From Hetaerina americana (taxonomy: Eukaryota > Arthropoda > Insecta > Odonata > Calopterygidae): DNA of 64,000 bases. Each line of letters starts with the position of its first letter. Position 1 is the first letter of the stretch. The stretch is taken from assembly GCA_022747635.1 (NCBI GenBank), contig JAKTNV010000005.1:43817238-43881237 (forward strand). Direction: 5' to 3'. The translations under genes and the position numbers were made by a program. The notes beneath the pieces are model-generated. The model did not search any database. It was not told the DNA's origin and saw only the letters and a program-made list of their open reading frames with translations. Positions 48,486-60,643 of the stretch are shown here, one piece after another.

Positions 48486-51085
48486 AAGGGTAAGGGATGA
48501 GGGGATAGGGTTTTTCAAATGGATGGGGAAAGGTAAGGGGAACCTGCAAAAACAATATGTAAATATAATTGTAAAACCATGCGCAGTCGCTACCTTGTAG
48601 GTGAATACTTATTATGTCGAGCCGGCTCCTGGGGGATTTCGATTACAAGCATTCTGGTCTCTTATGATTCTTGGATATTTATTCAAAGAAAAGTATGGAT
48701 GAGAGGAGTGTCAATTTCTGTCAGAATCAATCTCTGACAGTGTCAATTTCTATTTGAATGTATACTTTGAAGTGACGTTTGAAAACCATGTACAATTCAA
48801 AATGATTCATCTTAAATTTATCATTAGCTTTATTATTTTTTGAGTCCGTTACATATTTATATTGCATTTCGAAACTTTACCATAACCGAATTTTGCCGTC
48901 TTAGAAATTTTCGACAGACCGTGAAGCGTATGTGCTATCATAAGGATATTTACTGGACGGTAGTAAAAACTGTGAGCTGATATTTGGTTACAGTTTTCCG
49001 TGGGAACTCAAAGTTAAATATTCCCCAACGACTTAACGACGTATGCTTACTACGGACCATCCATACTGGTATTACACATTGTTTGAAATCGTATACTTAA
49101 ACGCACTCCATACGTACGATACATAATATCAGTGGATACAGCGCTAGAACAAGATACGTATGCATGGACTCATCATGGTGGTCCCATTCATTGCATAAGA
49201 AGCCATTTCCCCCTTCATATAATTTGGTCAGAATCCACTTCGGCACTGGACTACGCCGCTGCCGATACTGACGCTGGCAACTGAAGCCCTGGGGAAGGAC
49301 CCAGTCTTATGAAGCCGTATAAATCAAACTCACCGATAAATGCTAACATCCAATAGCAGAGACAAAATATCTTCAATTAAATCAATCCGCCTGCTTGAGA
49401 GGGCACAGAGGTTTGCTCGGAGGCACCATCATTTTTTTGTTGGTCTACGAAAGATGAGCGAGAAAGGAGTTCGGAAAGAGGAATAAATGGGACAAGAAGA
49501 GTAGCGGAGGAAAGAAAGAGTAGGTATTGTAGAACGGATTGTCATGGCAAAGGTATCCAGCAAGACTAAAAGGAGAAGATATAACCATAGTGAAAGATAA
49601 GGAAGTGGCGTCGTGGAATCGTGAAGAACCAAAATGTATTAATAGAGAGAAACGGCCACTTATAAGTGAAAATTACCATTCGCCCTAATGGTGACTAAAG
49701 CCTGAACGCTGACCTGATACGGCATAATGGAACAGGTATAATAATAAACCTTGGCAAATACGAGCATTTTTTCGAACTACAGCACAAAAGTTAAACCAGA
49801 TACAATCGATTCATACATAGAAACTGGTAACCACAATGTCAGCCAGATTACCACAATTACCAACGAGTGGCGTATGTTTCCGTGGACACGCATCCACCTA
49901 ATTATCCTCAAGGAAGTAAAGGTTAAGTATGGACCATTTCCTTTTCAAATATGGAGTAAGAGGAAAATATGAGAGAAATTCATGAGGGAGAGAAGGGTGA
50001 AACAATTACGAATAAGACGGAGTTAGACGAAATGTGAGAAAAACTGGAAGACAATTCTACGAGAAAATGTGAGGGGGAAATACAAAAAATGGTAAATTTA
50101 AGGAAAAAATACCTGAATAAAAGGAAATAAATGTTTTACCCCATCCAATTTATGCATTGCCATCTTTCAAGAAATACAGAAGACGAACCATGGTTGGTTC
50201 AAATATAATCTTGCTTAATATGATTTAATATTTATCTAATATGGTCATGAATAACTACACTGAAACGCATGCCTTAGAAAATGCAACATATTATTTAAAA
50301 AAATAATAATTATCAATATGGTTTTTATGGCAGTAACTGATAAAGCAGTGAGCAGAAATGTCTCCAGACTTATTTTCAGTCTGGCGGCCACATGGTGGGG
50401 ATAAATATCACTAAAAGTAGTTGCCTAGTGCTGCACTTTTTTAGCACGAGGACAAGAATTTCGAAGTACTGAAGGACATGATTTAGGCCAATAACGAAAT
50501 ATTAATTGAAGAAGTAACTGCTTATACGGAGGAAAATATGCTCGAATTTCGAAGAGGCATAAAAAATACATAAAAATAGAATGAAAACTCAAGTAAAAGA
50601 ATACGAAATAAATTCTTCATTAAATTAAGCATAACGCGCAAAATGGTAGAAATATGACTTTAATATTTTTACCACATTTTTTAAACATAAGTAAAAATGT
50701 GATTTTAGTTTCTTCTCTGAATAGGTAACAAAATTAAATCGAAATCCTGCGAACCTAATTCAAATATTCGGTATGCACTCCGCTGCGCACTACAACATTA
50801 AAAAGGATCTACATTAAGGAGAACTGAACTGTTACGTGGTCGCTGTCGTTGATAAAACAAACAGCTTAATCAGATCGAAATTACACGATGGAAAGCGAAG
50901 TTATTCGTTGGATTACTTTAAGATCGTGTGCTAGAACTTCACCATAGTGTCACGCATAAACGAGCGCTGATAATACCCAACTTTGTGAACGGCGGAAGCA
51001 ACGAAATGGGTCAGTTCTCACTTAAGATTGCATAAAACTAGTCTGTACTTCGACATGACGTTGGAACAGAGAATAGTGCGAAGGA
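48486..51085. other. No feature recognised
   Basis: 2.6 kb, AT-rich. A purine-leaning patch at 49400-49620 creates the minus frame 49429-49632, which is not credible as a gene. Confidence 0.4.
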
Positions 51086-51640
51086 ACCAGGAAAGATTCG
51101 ACGAGTTGAGAATTAGGAGGAAGAAGAAGGAACACAAAAAACGAAGAAGAGGAGGAAAAGAGGGGGAAGATTTAGAGAGAGAAAGAGGACGGTTGGGAAG
51201 GGAGCCCTGGCGAGATGGTGAAGCCTTCTCTGTTCCAGTCCCGCGTAATGGGATTACGACAAGACTCAACGTCCCCTGCTTAAACCCATTGGAATGACTC
51301 CCGAGGGAACCTCCAGCCTCCATCCACACCCTCTAGCCTGGCTCTTCTTTCCATCACTTCCAAACTCCCCTTTGCGGCAGCTCCCACTCATGCCCTCTTG
51401 CCCCCTCCCGCATCCTAAGCCTATCCTTCCCTTACCTATTCATCCTCAGGACTCGAAAAAACCCCGCGCGCGCGTGGAATAACGGACACCCTTTACCGCA
51501 TCTCAATCCGTTTACCTGTTCTCGACTTCCTCTCCTCCGTGTCCGTGCGCTCAACTGCCTCGCCCTATCCTTCAACCTTTACCTATCTTTTTCCCTGATC
51601 CCTCTCCCTCCTCTTTTCATTTACCTGGTGTTCAAATGCG
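51086..51640. other. Purine-to-pyrimidine switch island
   Basis: G/A-rich at 51100-51200, then C/T-rich at 51300-51620. Frames open on both strands (51018-51329 minus, 51028-51297 plus, 51294-51482 plus). A cgcgcgcg run lies at 51466-51473. No product recognised. Confidence 0.5.
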
Positions 51641-53115
51641 CAGAAAATTCAACGATGATTCAGGAAGGAAATTTTGTGGTTTAACTCTCGTTGTGTCCTG
51701 ATGGAGCACACTGCGGTTACAGTCCACGTGGTACGAGCATTTCTCGAGTCCCTTCCGATTTTTATATCAAAAATTGGCCACTTGCCTGATATTTCTGGAG
51801 ATTGAAATTGTGCGGAATTCTCGTTACATTGGAAGTTTCCCCTTTGTTTTTGTCTACGTTCGACTGTTGCGCATATGTGGAAGTGCCAATTGGAGCTGCC
51901 GGAAAGTCATTTTGCGACGATCTAATCAAATTATTGTTTTCATTTGTTTATAATCCCTGATATAATAATGGTAATACCTCTGAAAATATACATATGAATG
52001 AATTCATTTTACTTGCGTGGACAATGCTGTTGTGCAAGCAGCCGATTTGATTCTATGACACAGCTGGCAGTTAAAAAGTGTTAAAAATGTATGCACATAC
52101 CATTGTGCTCCGATTTGACGCCGGTTTTATGCAGTCTCCTGGGTTGAGTTCCAAGTATGCATGAACCTAAAAAGATAAGAAAAGGTTAAAAATTTATATT
52201 GGCGAAGAAAACTCTATGTAAATAATTCCAAACACTAATCAATTTAGCCAATTTAGAATTTTAATGTAACCTTTTTTCTTTCATGCACATTATAACACGA
52301 TACAACGGAATACTAATCAATTAAAAAAATATTTTTTCACCTAAAAAACATATGCATTCGCATATCAAATGTTTTAAATTCCCATTAGAGGTAGTTTAAG
52401 ATTGAATCAATTAGTGACAGTTTTATGATCAAAAGCGAAGTTTAACTGGAGTACTTAAAGGTGAATTGAAGACGGACTGAATTATTTTTCGACGGTCCGA
52501 GTGTATGAGTTCGTAACTGAAGTGCAATCAATAATTCATAGCTAAAGCTTAATTGGCTGAACTAAACACAAAAATAAAAAATGAACCTGATACCAGAGCC
52601 AAGAGATCAGAAACTCCTTCATTTGCTGGAAATACGAGCATGCCTCAAGTTTATACACTCCTAACATGATTGCATAAATTATGTTCCCATTCAAATAAAT
52701 GAAACACTTCAATATCCGTTAACTGTTTACAGCTATTGGAGTTTTTCATTTATTTAATACTACTAGCCGTAAGAACTCAATTCCCTCAATGTGTTCCCAT
52801 TTATTTGAATCGAAGTTTGCATCTCTTGACATACATCATCAAGTGAATTTCTGGGCTTAACAAAGTATCAAATATAGGAACGAAATGATGCCTCATTAGT
52901 ATATTTCGCATCCTTAATTAAGAGAGACAGAAAGTATGCGGAATATAAAATGGGTTTATTGTCGTGTAGGGTGTCACGATGTTTCGATTTAGGAGAAGCA
53001 GAGAAATAGCTTGGCTGTGGTAAGCGTTTCCATCCAAAATTTACATTAAGTGATGGCCGAACATTATTAATAAAAATAATAATAACTTATTCGTCCGGAA
53101 TGATAAAATATCAAT
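51641..53115. other. No feature recognised
   Basis: AT-rich spacer. Confidence 0.4.
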
Positions 53116-53535
53116 CAAAATGCAGATCCCTGAGGGACCGCAGTTAAGGACAGTAAGGGGGGACAGCATCAAGCCTTTGGAATGCCAACGGAATTCACTC
53201 ACGGTGCCGTCAAGAGGAAGTGTCCCCCACAAAAATAAGGCAGGAAGGAAGGCCTACAAAAGACTCCTGCCCATTTTATTACGGATATGGTTCACACGGA
53301 AACAGGCCCGGCGAGAGCCTCACATCAGCGTCTGTTGCTATTGGCTTACTGTGCGCCTCCTCATCCACAGAGGATATGCACAGTCCCCGCCGCTTCCCCT
53401 AGCATCGAGAACCCTCTTATGTGGGTGATCCTGTTTCCTATCTTTGATTTTCCTCTTCGTGAGGGGAATCGTTGGCAGAGGTGCGGCGAGGACGAAGAAA
53501 CTTCGAGACTTTCATCTTTCAGTTCTCCATAAAGC
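53116..53535. other. GC-elevated patch
   Basis: Balanced-strand GC-elevated DNA with three overlapping plus-strand frames (53120-53428, 53220-53402, 53287-53532) and one minus frame. It differs from the purine/pyrimidine islands in lacking strand bias. It could be an exon or an unrecognised repeat, but no motif was identified. Confidence 0.35.
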
Positions 53536-54559
53536 CAGTAGATCTCTCCTACCGCACTTCATAGGGTTTACGCACTGCCACTGCTCAATTATCAAATACG
53601 CGTGCTTTGATTTATTGGCTTAGTCTTTGCGACGATCAATTCATTACTAATCATTGGAGAGGTTTCAAAATTCAATAAATACAAGGTAAAAAATATGCAT
53701 TCTAACAACAGAAAGGATGTACTTTTAAAGTAGAATATCTATATTATAATACAGAATGCGGCTACAATTTTACAAGTAATTTAGTCGAAAATTTCCGTCC
53801 AATATCAGTGGTTTTCCTCCAGAAATAGGCTGTGGTAGGTTCATTTATTCGAACGAAATTAACATTGCTCACAGCATTCTTAATCTCAGTTTACGCTTTT
53901 AAATATTATCAATATATTTTATCAATGTGCTAACAGAAATATGAGTGCTTTTCTAATAACATCCGGAGATTAGCTTTAGTAATTAATTATTACAATGGCA
54001 AGAATCCTTATAATGGTGAAGGTTAAACTGAAGATTTTTTAAAATACCAACCATCTTTTGTTGCGTTGAATAAACATATTTTTGAATGTGTACTTTCAAA
54101 CTGTACCACATGTTGAGTAACAAATATTCATTTGATTGCGATGACTAATTAGATTGGGTAATTTAGGAAGCTGCTATACATGTAACTTTGTCAAATAAAG
54201 ACCTTTTTATTTGTGAATTGATGCGTATTTGGAAGATAAATACACTTAATGCCTGTCACGGTTTTTTCTCATATTACTTAATCTCAACCATTAGACTTCT
54301 ATGCTATGAAATTTTATTCAAATTTTTCCGCACGCATATTTAATGTTTACATAATAATAAGGTTGATTTGAATAATTTGATAATAAGGTGAGGCATTGAT
54401 CACCTTTGGACACAAGAAGAGCCTTCTTATTTTATTAGGTTGATGCCGATTAGCGGATTAGCTCACGAGGTCCAAAATCAAATTGGTTAGGCTGTATTAC
54501 CTTGAAGAGAAGCAATCCATTGAAACACCTTGATTGATTTTAACAGCTTCAGATAAGCT
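53536..54559. other. AT-rich sequence, nothing recognised
   Basis: No feature seen. Confidence 0.4.
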
Positions 54560-55576
54560 AAAAATTAAAAGATAATCCAAAAGCAATTTGGTCGTACGTA
54601 AGAGAGGTTCGAGGAAATAAGTTAAAAGTTAAAAAACGACGAAGGTGGAAGAGTAACCAGCAGTTTGGAAAAGGCCAACTTATTAAATTCCTTCTTTCAA
54701 AGTGTCTTCACCAATGTCTCACCGAATGTCTCCGATAGCTTACCAAATCGTTCCTGCCAATGGATGCCCAAAATCAAAATTTCATATAATGAAAGAACGT
54801 TTGCTGAATAATATTAAGCCCAATGAATCCTCCGGGGCCGATCAAATACCAGGTTATATATTTAAGGAACTAGCGTCGGATTTTGCTGCATATCGATAAA
54901 TCATATTTAATAAGTCACTGGTAGATCACAAGGTTCCCACTGATTGGAAAACGGCTAACGTAACACCAGTACTTAAAAAGCACCTTGAGAGTCAAGAATT
55001 ATTCATAAACAACCAGCACGGTTTCCGAAATGTACATCCTGCGGGACACAACTTGCGTTTTTTTGTTCATGATATCCTTAGTTCAGGATAGAGCAATGTT
55101 CCAGTGGAAGTGGTTTTAATATACTTTGAAAAAGTTTTCGAAAAAGTACCTCGCAGTAAAACACACATAAATATGGATAAAAATATCCTGGGCTGGATTA
55201 ACGCCTATTTGAATGTTAGGGTACAAAGAGCAGTGATATGTTGTGTTAGCTCAGCATTATGATTCACTGCAGATGTTCTCCCCAGGCCTCTTTAATTTTC
55301 TTCTTTACGTTAACGACATTCTCTCCGCGGTGAATAGTAACATACGTTTACTTGCCAACGATACAGTGATTTACCGTGATATGCGTAGTCCTGAGGATAA
55401 ACTATCTTAAACAGATGACTTTAACATTATACAAGTGGCTAACTAGCCTCAATCTCGCCCAAATGAAGGCATTTTATTATTATTATCAAAACGTTGGTAA
55501 GACACTTTTCAAGTAGAATTAAACTTCCAAAAGTGCGTGGCGATGGTATTTTGGAATAAGAGTATTTCCCTTCCGA
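54560..55576 (+). mobile_element. LINE ORF2 reverse-transcriptase relic, family 2 (left part)
   Basis: Pieces in shifting frames follow CR1/Jockey-type ORF2 order: IWSYVREVRGNK (54580), SFFQSVFTNVSPNVSD (54690), LLNNIKPNESSGADQIPGYI (about 54804), VPTDWKTANVTPVLKK, NQHGFR, then IYFEKVFEKVP and DKNILGWINAYLN. The catalytic boxes are damaged: the usual FADDT box reads LLANDTVIYR (55345-55375), with Asp replaced by Asn, and the first catalytic Asp is also absent in IYFEKVF. The last codons, NFQKCVAMVFWNKSISLP, end exactly at a SINE insertion and resume after it at 55979. Stops and frameshifts are many. Confidence 0.88.
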
Positions 55577-55883
55577 GGGTAGTAGTAGTATTTAGGGGAG
55601 GCACCCACAGCTAAGGTCATTTGCGCCATAGGGGATGGACAGGAAAGGATGAAGGGTGGAGAGAAACCCGGCGTCGGCATTAGCCTACTCTTAACGAAAG
55701 GCGCCAAGGGGTCCGCAGTTTAACGTCCCATCCGACGGACGGCGTATTCACTCAAAGTGCCCTCCACAAGGCACCTCAAGTAGGGATCGAGATACCTCTG
55801 AAAAATATTCAACACCGCCGGGATTTGAACCCGCACCCTCGGGGTGGGAAGCCAGTACGTTAGCCCCCGCACCATCTCGATCC
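55577..55883 (-). mobile_element. SINE family A, copy 3
   Basis: Minus-strand copy, colinear with 13546-13850: agtagtag tail at the left, the same internal words (for example ggatggacaggaaaggatga) and a B-box core, GGTTCAAATCC, at 55821-55831. It sits inside the family 2 LINE. The 11-bp target duplication ttcccttccga lies at 55566-55576 and 55968-55978. The inserted unit is therefore longer than the SINE and includes a tRNA-Leu-like piece beyond its 5' end. Confidence 0.93.
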
Positions 55884-55903
55884 CCATGTCCAATTCGATC
55901 GAT

Positions 55904-55970
55904 GTCAGGTTGGCAGAGTGGTCTAAGGCGCCAGACTTAAGTTCTGGTTCTCAAATGAGAGCGTAGGTTC
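55904..55970 (+). tRNA. tRNA-Leu(UAA)-like fragment, 3' end missing
   Basis: The sequence starts gtcaggttggcagagtggtc, with a class II layout: D arm with ggtctaaggc, anticodon stem ccaga/tctgg with loop cttaagt (anticodon TAA), and a long variable arm tctcaaatgaga. It then follows the tRNA pattern only as far as the ggttc of the T arm. After 55970 the match to a leucine tRNA ends, and the acceptor 3' strand is absent. The break coincides with the 11-bp target duplication (55968-55978). It is therefore a 5' fragment carried in by the SINE insertion, opposite in strand to the SINE, and not a working tRNA gene. Confidence 0.8.
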
Positions 55971-56645
55971 CCTTCCGAACGTCTACTGCATCGGGAATAC
56001 CGAAATAGAAAGTGAAGGCTCGATTAAATACCTTACGAGCATTACCATCACTAACGACCTCTTCTGGGTGACACTTAACCAGAAAATATGTGAGCAAGCT
56101 AACAAAAAATTACGCTTTACTAGAAGAGTATAGTGGAATTTGATGAAAAGGTTAAAGAGAAATGTTATCTTTCGCTGGTTTGGCCTCCTATGGAGTATAC
56201 TGCTAGTATATGGAAACACATGAAGTTGGATTGATTGCCTAATTGGATCGCGTGCAACGTAGATGAGCTAGATTTGTAAATCGTGTTGTGATAAACTAAG
56301 AAGCTAATTCAACATATTAGAAGAGGTAGGTCGGGCATTAATCATGGTGAAAAGGTTAAATTACAGATTACATTTTTTGCATTAATTGGGAGGATGCTTC
56401 CTTAGCGATGATGTAGAAAATGTATCATTAGGCCTATCGTACTACGATAAGAGAGATGATGCAAATAAAATTAGAGATATTAAAAGTAAAACAGATGGAT
56501 TTTAGATGTCATTTTTCCCACGAAAGAAAATGGATCAGAATAACGTTGTCTAACCGCGCTACGGGGAAAAGTGTTTTGTTTCAGAAGTAGCCTGGGTATC
56601 TTCACCCTCCGCCATACACTCTGGCGGTGGCTTGCAGGGCACTAC
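55968..56645 (+). mobile_element. LINE ORF2 C-terminal relic, family 2 (right part)
   Basis: Continues the LINE interrupted at 55576. After the second copy of the target duplication it reads NVYCIGNTEIESEGSIKYL, then TSITITNDLFW and the IWN/VGLI region. It continues with SDDVENVSLGLSYYDKRDDA, IRDIKSKTDGF, a stop, and MSFFPRK. The 3' end carries the family hairpin (tccgccatacactctggcgg with ggcttgcaggg, 56605-56635) and a gtagtaataataa tail. It has multiple frameshifts. Confidence 0.85.
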
Positions 56646-56747
56646 GTAGTAATAATAACAATAGAAAAGTGGTTATTTCGCTTCAGCTTCTTGCTTGAAC
56701 TTGATGCTGTGTTGTGCCTCACGCTTACAATACATACGTGACATGTA

Positions 56748-57679
56748 CAAGGCCTGTTCCAAAGGTAGCAGGACTGAGTCGATTAAAAAAATGTATTCCC
56801 AGATTTGATAAATTCGCTAAAAATTCATCGAATGAGACCCTTGACCGTCCAAAAACCGCAGCCGGCGGTTTTTCCACGCCTTCTGGAAGGCGGCGCCCGA
56901 AATGCTGCTAAGCTCGATCGTCACGAACTGTTATAACGCTTCCATTGAGCCGCGATGACATCCTTTCAGTACGGATTTGAGGCGGGGAAGAGGAAGTAGT
57001 CAGGTGGGGCAACGTCAGGACTGTAGGGTGACTGAGGCAGGGTTGCCACGTAGTTGAGAAGCTCTTGGCAGATCCGCATACGAGTTTCCTTTTGCTCTTC
57101 TGAGAGCACTCGCGGCACTAACTTCGCACACACCTTTCTCATACCCATGTTTTCGGTCACAAGTCGATGCACATCACTTTTAGGGATGCCAATTTCATCA
57201 GAAACCATGAAAACACTTAAGCTGCGATCCCTGTTCAATAAAGCCTTCACTCTAACAGGAATTTCGCCACTTTTTGCTGTTGAATGACGTTCTGAACGTT
57301 CAGCGTCTTCAACATCTTCTCTACCCTCCCTAAACAACGTGTACTACACAAAAACACCCGATCTATCCATGGTGTTATAACCATAAGCTGCCCTGAGCAT
57401 ATCGCGAGTCTCTCTCCCGGTTATGCCCAGTTTCATGCAAGATTTGATAGCGTTGCGCTGTTCCAATAACCGGTTCATGACGGAGCGTAACGATGCCACA
57501 TTACAGAAGTTTCGCAAAAGATCGCCCCGCACTTCGCAAAGGCTCGGTCGGAGCCGACTGCAGTCCGTTTCCAGCCTTTCCTGAGACTCCCCTCCTTCGA
57601 ACTCAGCCAGAGAAACCTCCGCTCCTCCGTTCGTCTATCCGGGAAAAAATAAGTCCTACTACTTTTGTGACAGACCTTG
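56748..57679 (-). mobile_element. Mariner element 3, internally deleted
   Basis: A 932-bp element. The inverted ends are CAAGGCCTGTTCCAAAGG (from 56748) and, on the complement, CAAGGTCTGTCACAAAAG (from 57679). Both continue with GTAGYAGGACT. Both flanks are TA (56746-56747, 57680-57681). The inner TIR sequence resembles element 1 (AGTGGTAGGACTGATTT), so the two belong to related lineages, unlike the element at 25946-26873. It lies about 100 bp downstream of the family 2 LINE end. Confidence 0.93.
56966..57478 (-). pseudogene. Mariner transposase remnant, catalytic core deleted
   Basis: I place the start at the ATG at 57478 (MNRLLEQRNAIKSCMKLG), aligning with the N-terminus of element 1. An in-frame TAG at 57344-57346 interrupts after DRSGVFV. 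The frame continues through LFREGREDVEDAERSERHST and ENMGMRKVCAKLVPRVLSEE to CQELL, then jumps directly to NYVATLPQSPYSPDVAPPDY, the third-Asp region. The codons that would hold the first two catalytic aspartates are gone. Degraded C-terminal codons (AAFQKAWKNRR-like) persist to about 56840. No active enzyme is possible. Confidence 0.92.
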
Positions 57680-57681
57680 TA

Positions 57682-59214
57682 TCCCAGCAAAAATCCAATG
57701 ATACGCTTGGATGCTTAGTACACCTCTACCCGTCTAAGATCCCTCTTAATTCCTCTAAGCTCTCGTATCTTCCTACTATGTATCATCTTAATTTCAAGCT
57801 GATGAACCGCCTATTCATCCTTTTTCGTAACGAAGTTCCTTTGCCGAGTAGCCTCTTTCCTAATAATCTTCGCTCATGATAATTGCATCATCACCTTCTC
57901 CAGCACAATGAGTTGATTAACGTTCTATTTTTTAGGAACCGTGTTAATTAAAAAACGTGGTTTTTTTAGTGATACACCGTACGCCCTGGCACCAAAGTAA
58001 ATCCTTCTTGGTTTTACATTCAGGTTCTAAAAGCATAAGAAATGGCTCTCTTATATACGCTGCAAATACATTTTATCTTGCATACAAGACGTCTATTACC
58101 ACCTCTACGTTTCTTGAAACAATGAATTTCAATTTTTTCTACGTCTAATTTCGGCTCTTTATCAGCGTTATAGATTTCAAAAATAATCTTTTTTCTCCGA
58201 AGAAATAGGCGTATTCTTTCAGTACTCAGTAAGAGTAGGCATCCAACTGGTAGCATAATTTAAATAGGCAATGTTACGCAAACAGGGTAGGTGTCTGTAG
58301 ACCAACAGGAAAAGGGATTCAACCTTTAAATGATTTAGCAATTCAGGGGATCTACGCTCCTTCGAAAATCCAAATGCGTTAACTAGAAAAATGTGGTTTT
58401 ATGGAAGATGTGGAAATATTATGAAATCGATGAGTCATAATTTTCGGAAGATAGAGCAAAAAAATGGTTGGCTTGCACTAATAAAGCCTCTCAGACATCC
58501 TGGCACCATTGACTTCCGCCGCGGGAACTTAATACTCTCGTCAGTCGAGTCCATATTCTTTACACCATTCCCCGCTAGTCACTCCTGGAGCACATCCTTA
58601 CTCATTAAAAATTTCTGAATGAAGCCCAAACACGGATGACATACGGTTTTTGGTGCGCCTGAAAATTTATTAAAGACGTAACGTAAATTGAGTGGATTAA
58701 AAATGCTAAATTTGCAACTTTTACGATTAATGGTTCATTTTTTCAGCCAATCTTAAGATATACAACAGAATTAATTTATTTTTGAAAAAGACGTTCAAAT
58801 TAAAACCAACAATAACTACCAAATACCAGTCAAAACTGTTCAACTAAATTCTTATAATATATCGTGCACTAAGTCATCTTAAATTTTTAGATAGATACAT
58901 AATGTATATGTGTAATGAATTTCATTTATTGAGTATTGCGCGGTATTGTGTCAGCGGAAGCCATTGAAACACACGGAAGCAGTAAATTGAAATTTTGTTT
59001 TCGTCTGAATAAATCGTCAGCCGAGACTTATGAAATACTACAGCTACACCAACGCTTAGTTTAGATATCCCAAAAGGCGCGGAAATGGAAACTAACCGGC
59101 GGTTCAGGAAGATATCAGATAGTTTATACTATGGCTAGTCACAGATTTAGGAACAGCGACATTAATCCGCACTGTTCCCAGCTTCCTGGAGTGAATACGG
59201 AGTAAATTCATGAT
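57682..59214. other. No feature recognised
   Basis: AT-rich spacer. The 128-codon frame at 57493-57879 runs out of the mariner end and is not a gene. Confidence 0.4.
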
Positions 59215-60275
59215 TATGGGGATGTTCACGAAAGAGCAGATGCACGCATGATGCCATAACAGTAATGAGGTCGCTGATAGTGAGGAATATAATATAAATC
59301 CAGGATGTATTTGTCTCGTTAGTAGATTTCAAGAAGTCGTTCAATAGGGTGAAATGGGTAGATTTAATGAATTTATTCCAGAAATAAGGAGTAGATTGGA
59401 GGCATTGGAGACTAATCCGCAATCTGTACGTATCAGGCTGTTCAGGTTCGAGTGGTGGATGGACATTCGGGATGAGCAATGTTAGGAAGAGGGGTAAGAC
59501 TGGGGTGTCCTTCATCACTCTTTATTTTCAACGTACTTGTGGATATTGGGCAGAGAGACATTAAAATATCTAGGGATAGGAACGAAAGTCGGTAAAGAAT
59601 TCATAACATCAGGTTTATGGTTGATTAAGCTTTAGTTATCCAGTTAGCCAAGGGGTTACAAGAAGCGCTGAGGGAATTGGAAAAATCAATGTCATAGCTA
59701 TGAAATGAGATTCAATTTAAACGAATAAAGGTTACGATGTTTTCGAGAAAGATTAATGCCGAGTTAAACGCGAAAATAGGAGAGGAAAACCCAGAGCTGA
59801 TGAAGTCGTTTACCTCGGAAGTGTTTTGGACAATGATGGTCAAAGTAGTAGGGACATGTGAGGAATTGAGTTAGGTAAAGAATCTTTCAGGAGGAGGGAA
59901 TCGATGACAAGGACGTTGAGTAAAGTGTTTACTCAAGTGTAAGTGTTTAGTGTAAAGTATGGAGTGTGGTTTTGTAAGTAGTGGAAACATGGTGATGATA
60001 TGTAAGCGTAAATTTGAAGGCTTTTGAAATATGGGCTAGAAGAAAGATGGGAAATGTTGAATGGGCGAAAGAAAAAAACAAATAATTACTAGGTAAGATT
60101 GAGGATGAGAGACAATTGTTGGGTGACATTCTTAGGTGGTTGTAAAGGTGGATGCAAAGCACTGTGATTGGCAGTGAAATGCTGAAGATTGTGATACAGA
60201 AGAAATCGTTAGGTAAGCGTAGTAAGACGGCGAAGGTTAAAAAAACGACGTAGGGGGGATGATAGGCATATTGGA
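59215..60275 (+). mobile_element. LINE reverse-transcriptase relic, family 1
   Basis: Pieces in several frames follow LINE RT order: a degraded TRDAITVMRSL-like stretch (59240-59285), VFVSLVDFKKSFNRVKWVDL (about 59308-59367), IRNLYVSGCSGS, then a degraded GVRQGCP/LLFNVYV region (59490-59540). VVYLGSVLDNDGQ appears near 59808, KAFEIWARRKMGNVEWAKEK near 60018, EDERQLLGDILR near 60100, and the GILDGMKG box near 60268. The FADD box is not recognisable. It is the most complete family 1 copy in the window, yet every frame is broken. Confidence 0.8.
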
Positions 60276-60643
60276 TGGAATGAAGGGAAATAGAATACAT
60301 GCCGAATAGAAGAAGGGTATATTATAGTGTGGGTATCAGATTTGGCCTTGATAGACGAGGATAAGTCATGCAGTGTTAAATTTGTACCCTTCCGAAACCT
60401 ATTTCAAACGGTAGACCACCGGCAAAAATCGGGGTTGGCGAAACCACAACAATGTCTGATGGCCTCGACCTCGGGAATAGGACTAGAAATTTCCATGCTT
60501 GCATCCACATCATGCACTCTCTAAAATCGCAGAAATTTCAAAATTCTAAATATTTCAGAAAAAATTCCCAGAGAACGAACTAGAAGGTTAAAACATCTTA
60601 AAAACATTTATTTTGTATACCTCTACCGGTGTAAAAACTTAAA
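60276..60643. other. No feature recognised
   Basis: Spacer between a LINE relic and a hairpin. Nothing supported. Confidence 0.4.

Noticed and set aside
55979..55987. Extending the tRNA-Leu to a full 84-nt gene ending near 55987
   Set aside because: The T arm and acceptor do not pair after ggttc, and the bases from 55979 are the continuation of the LINE reading frame.
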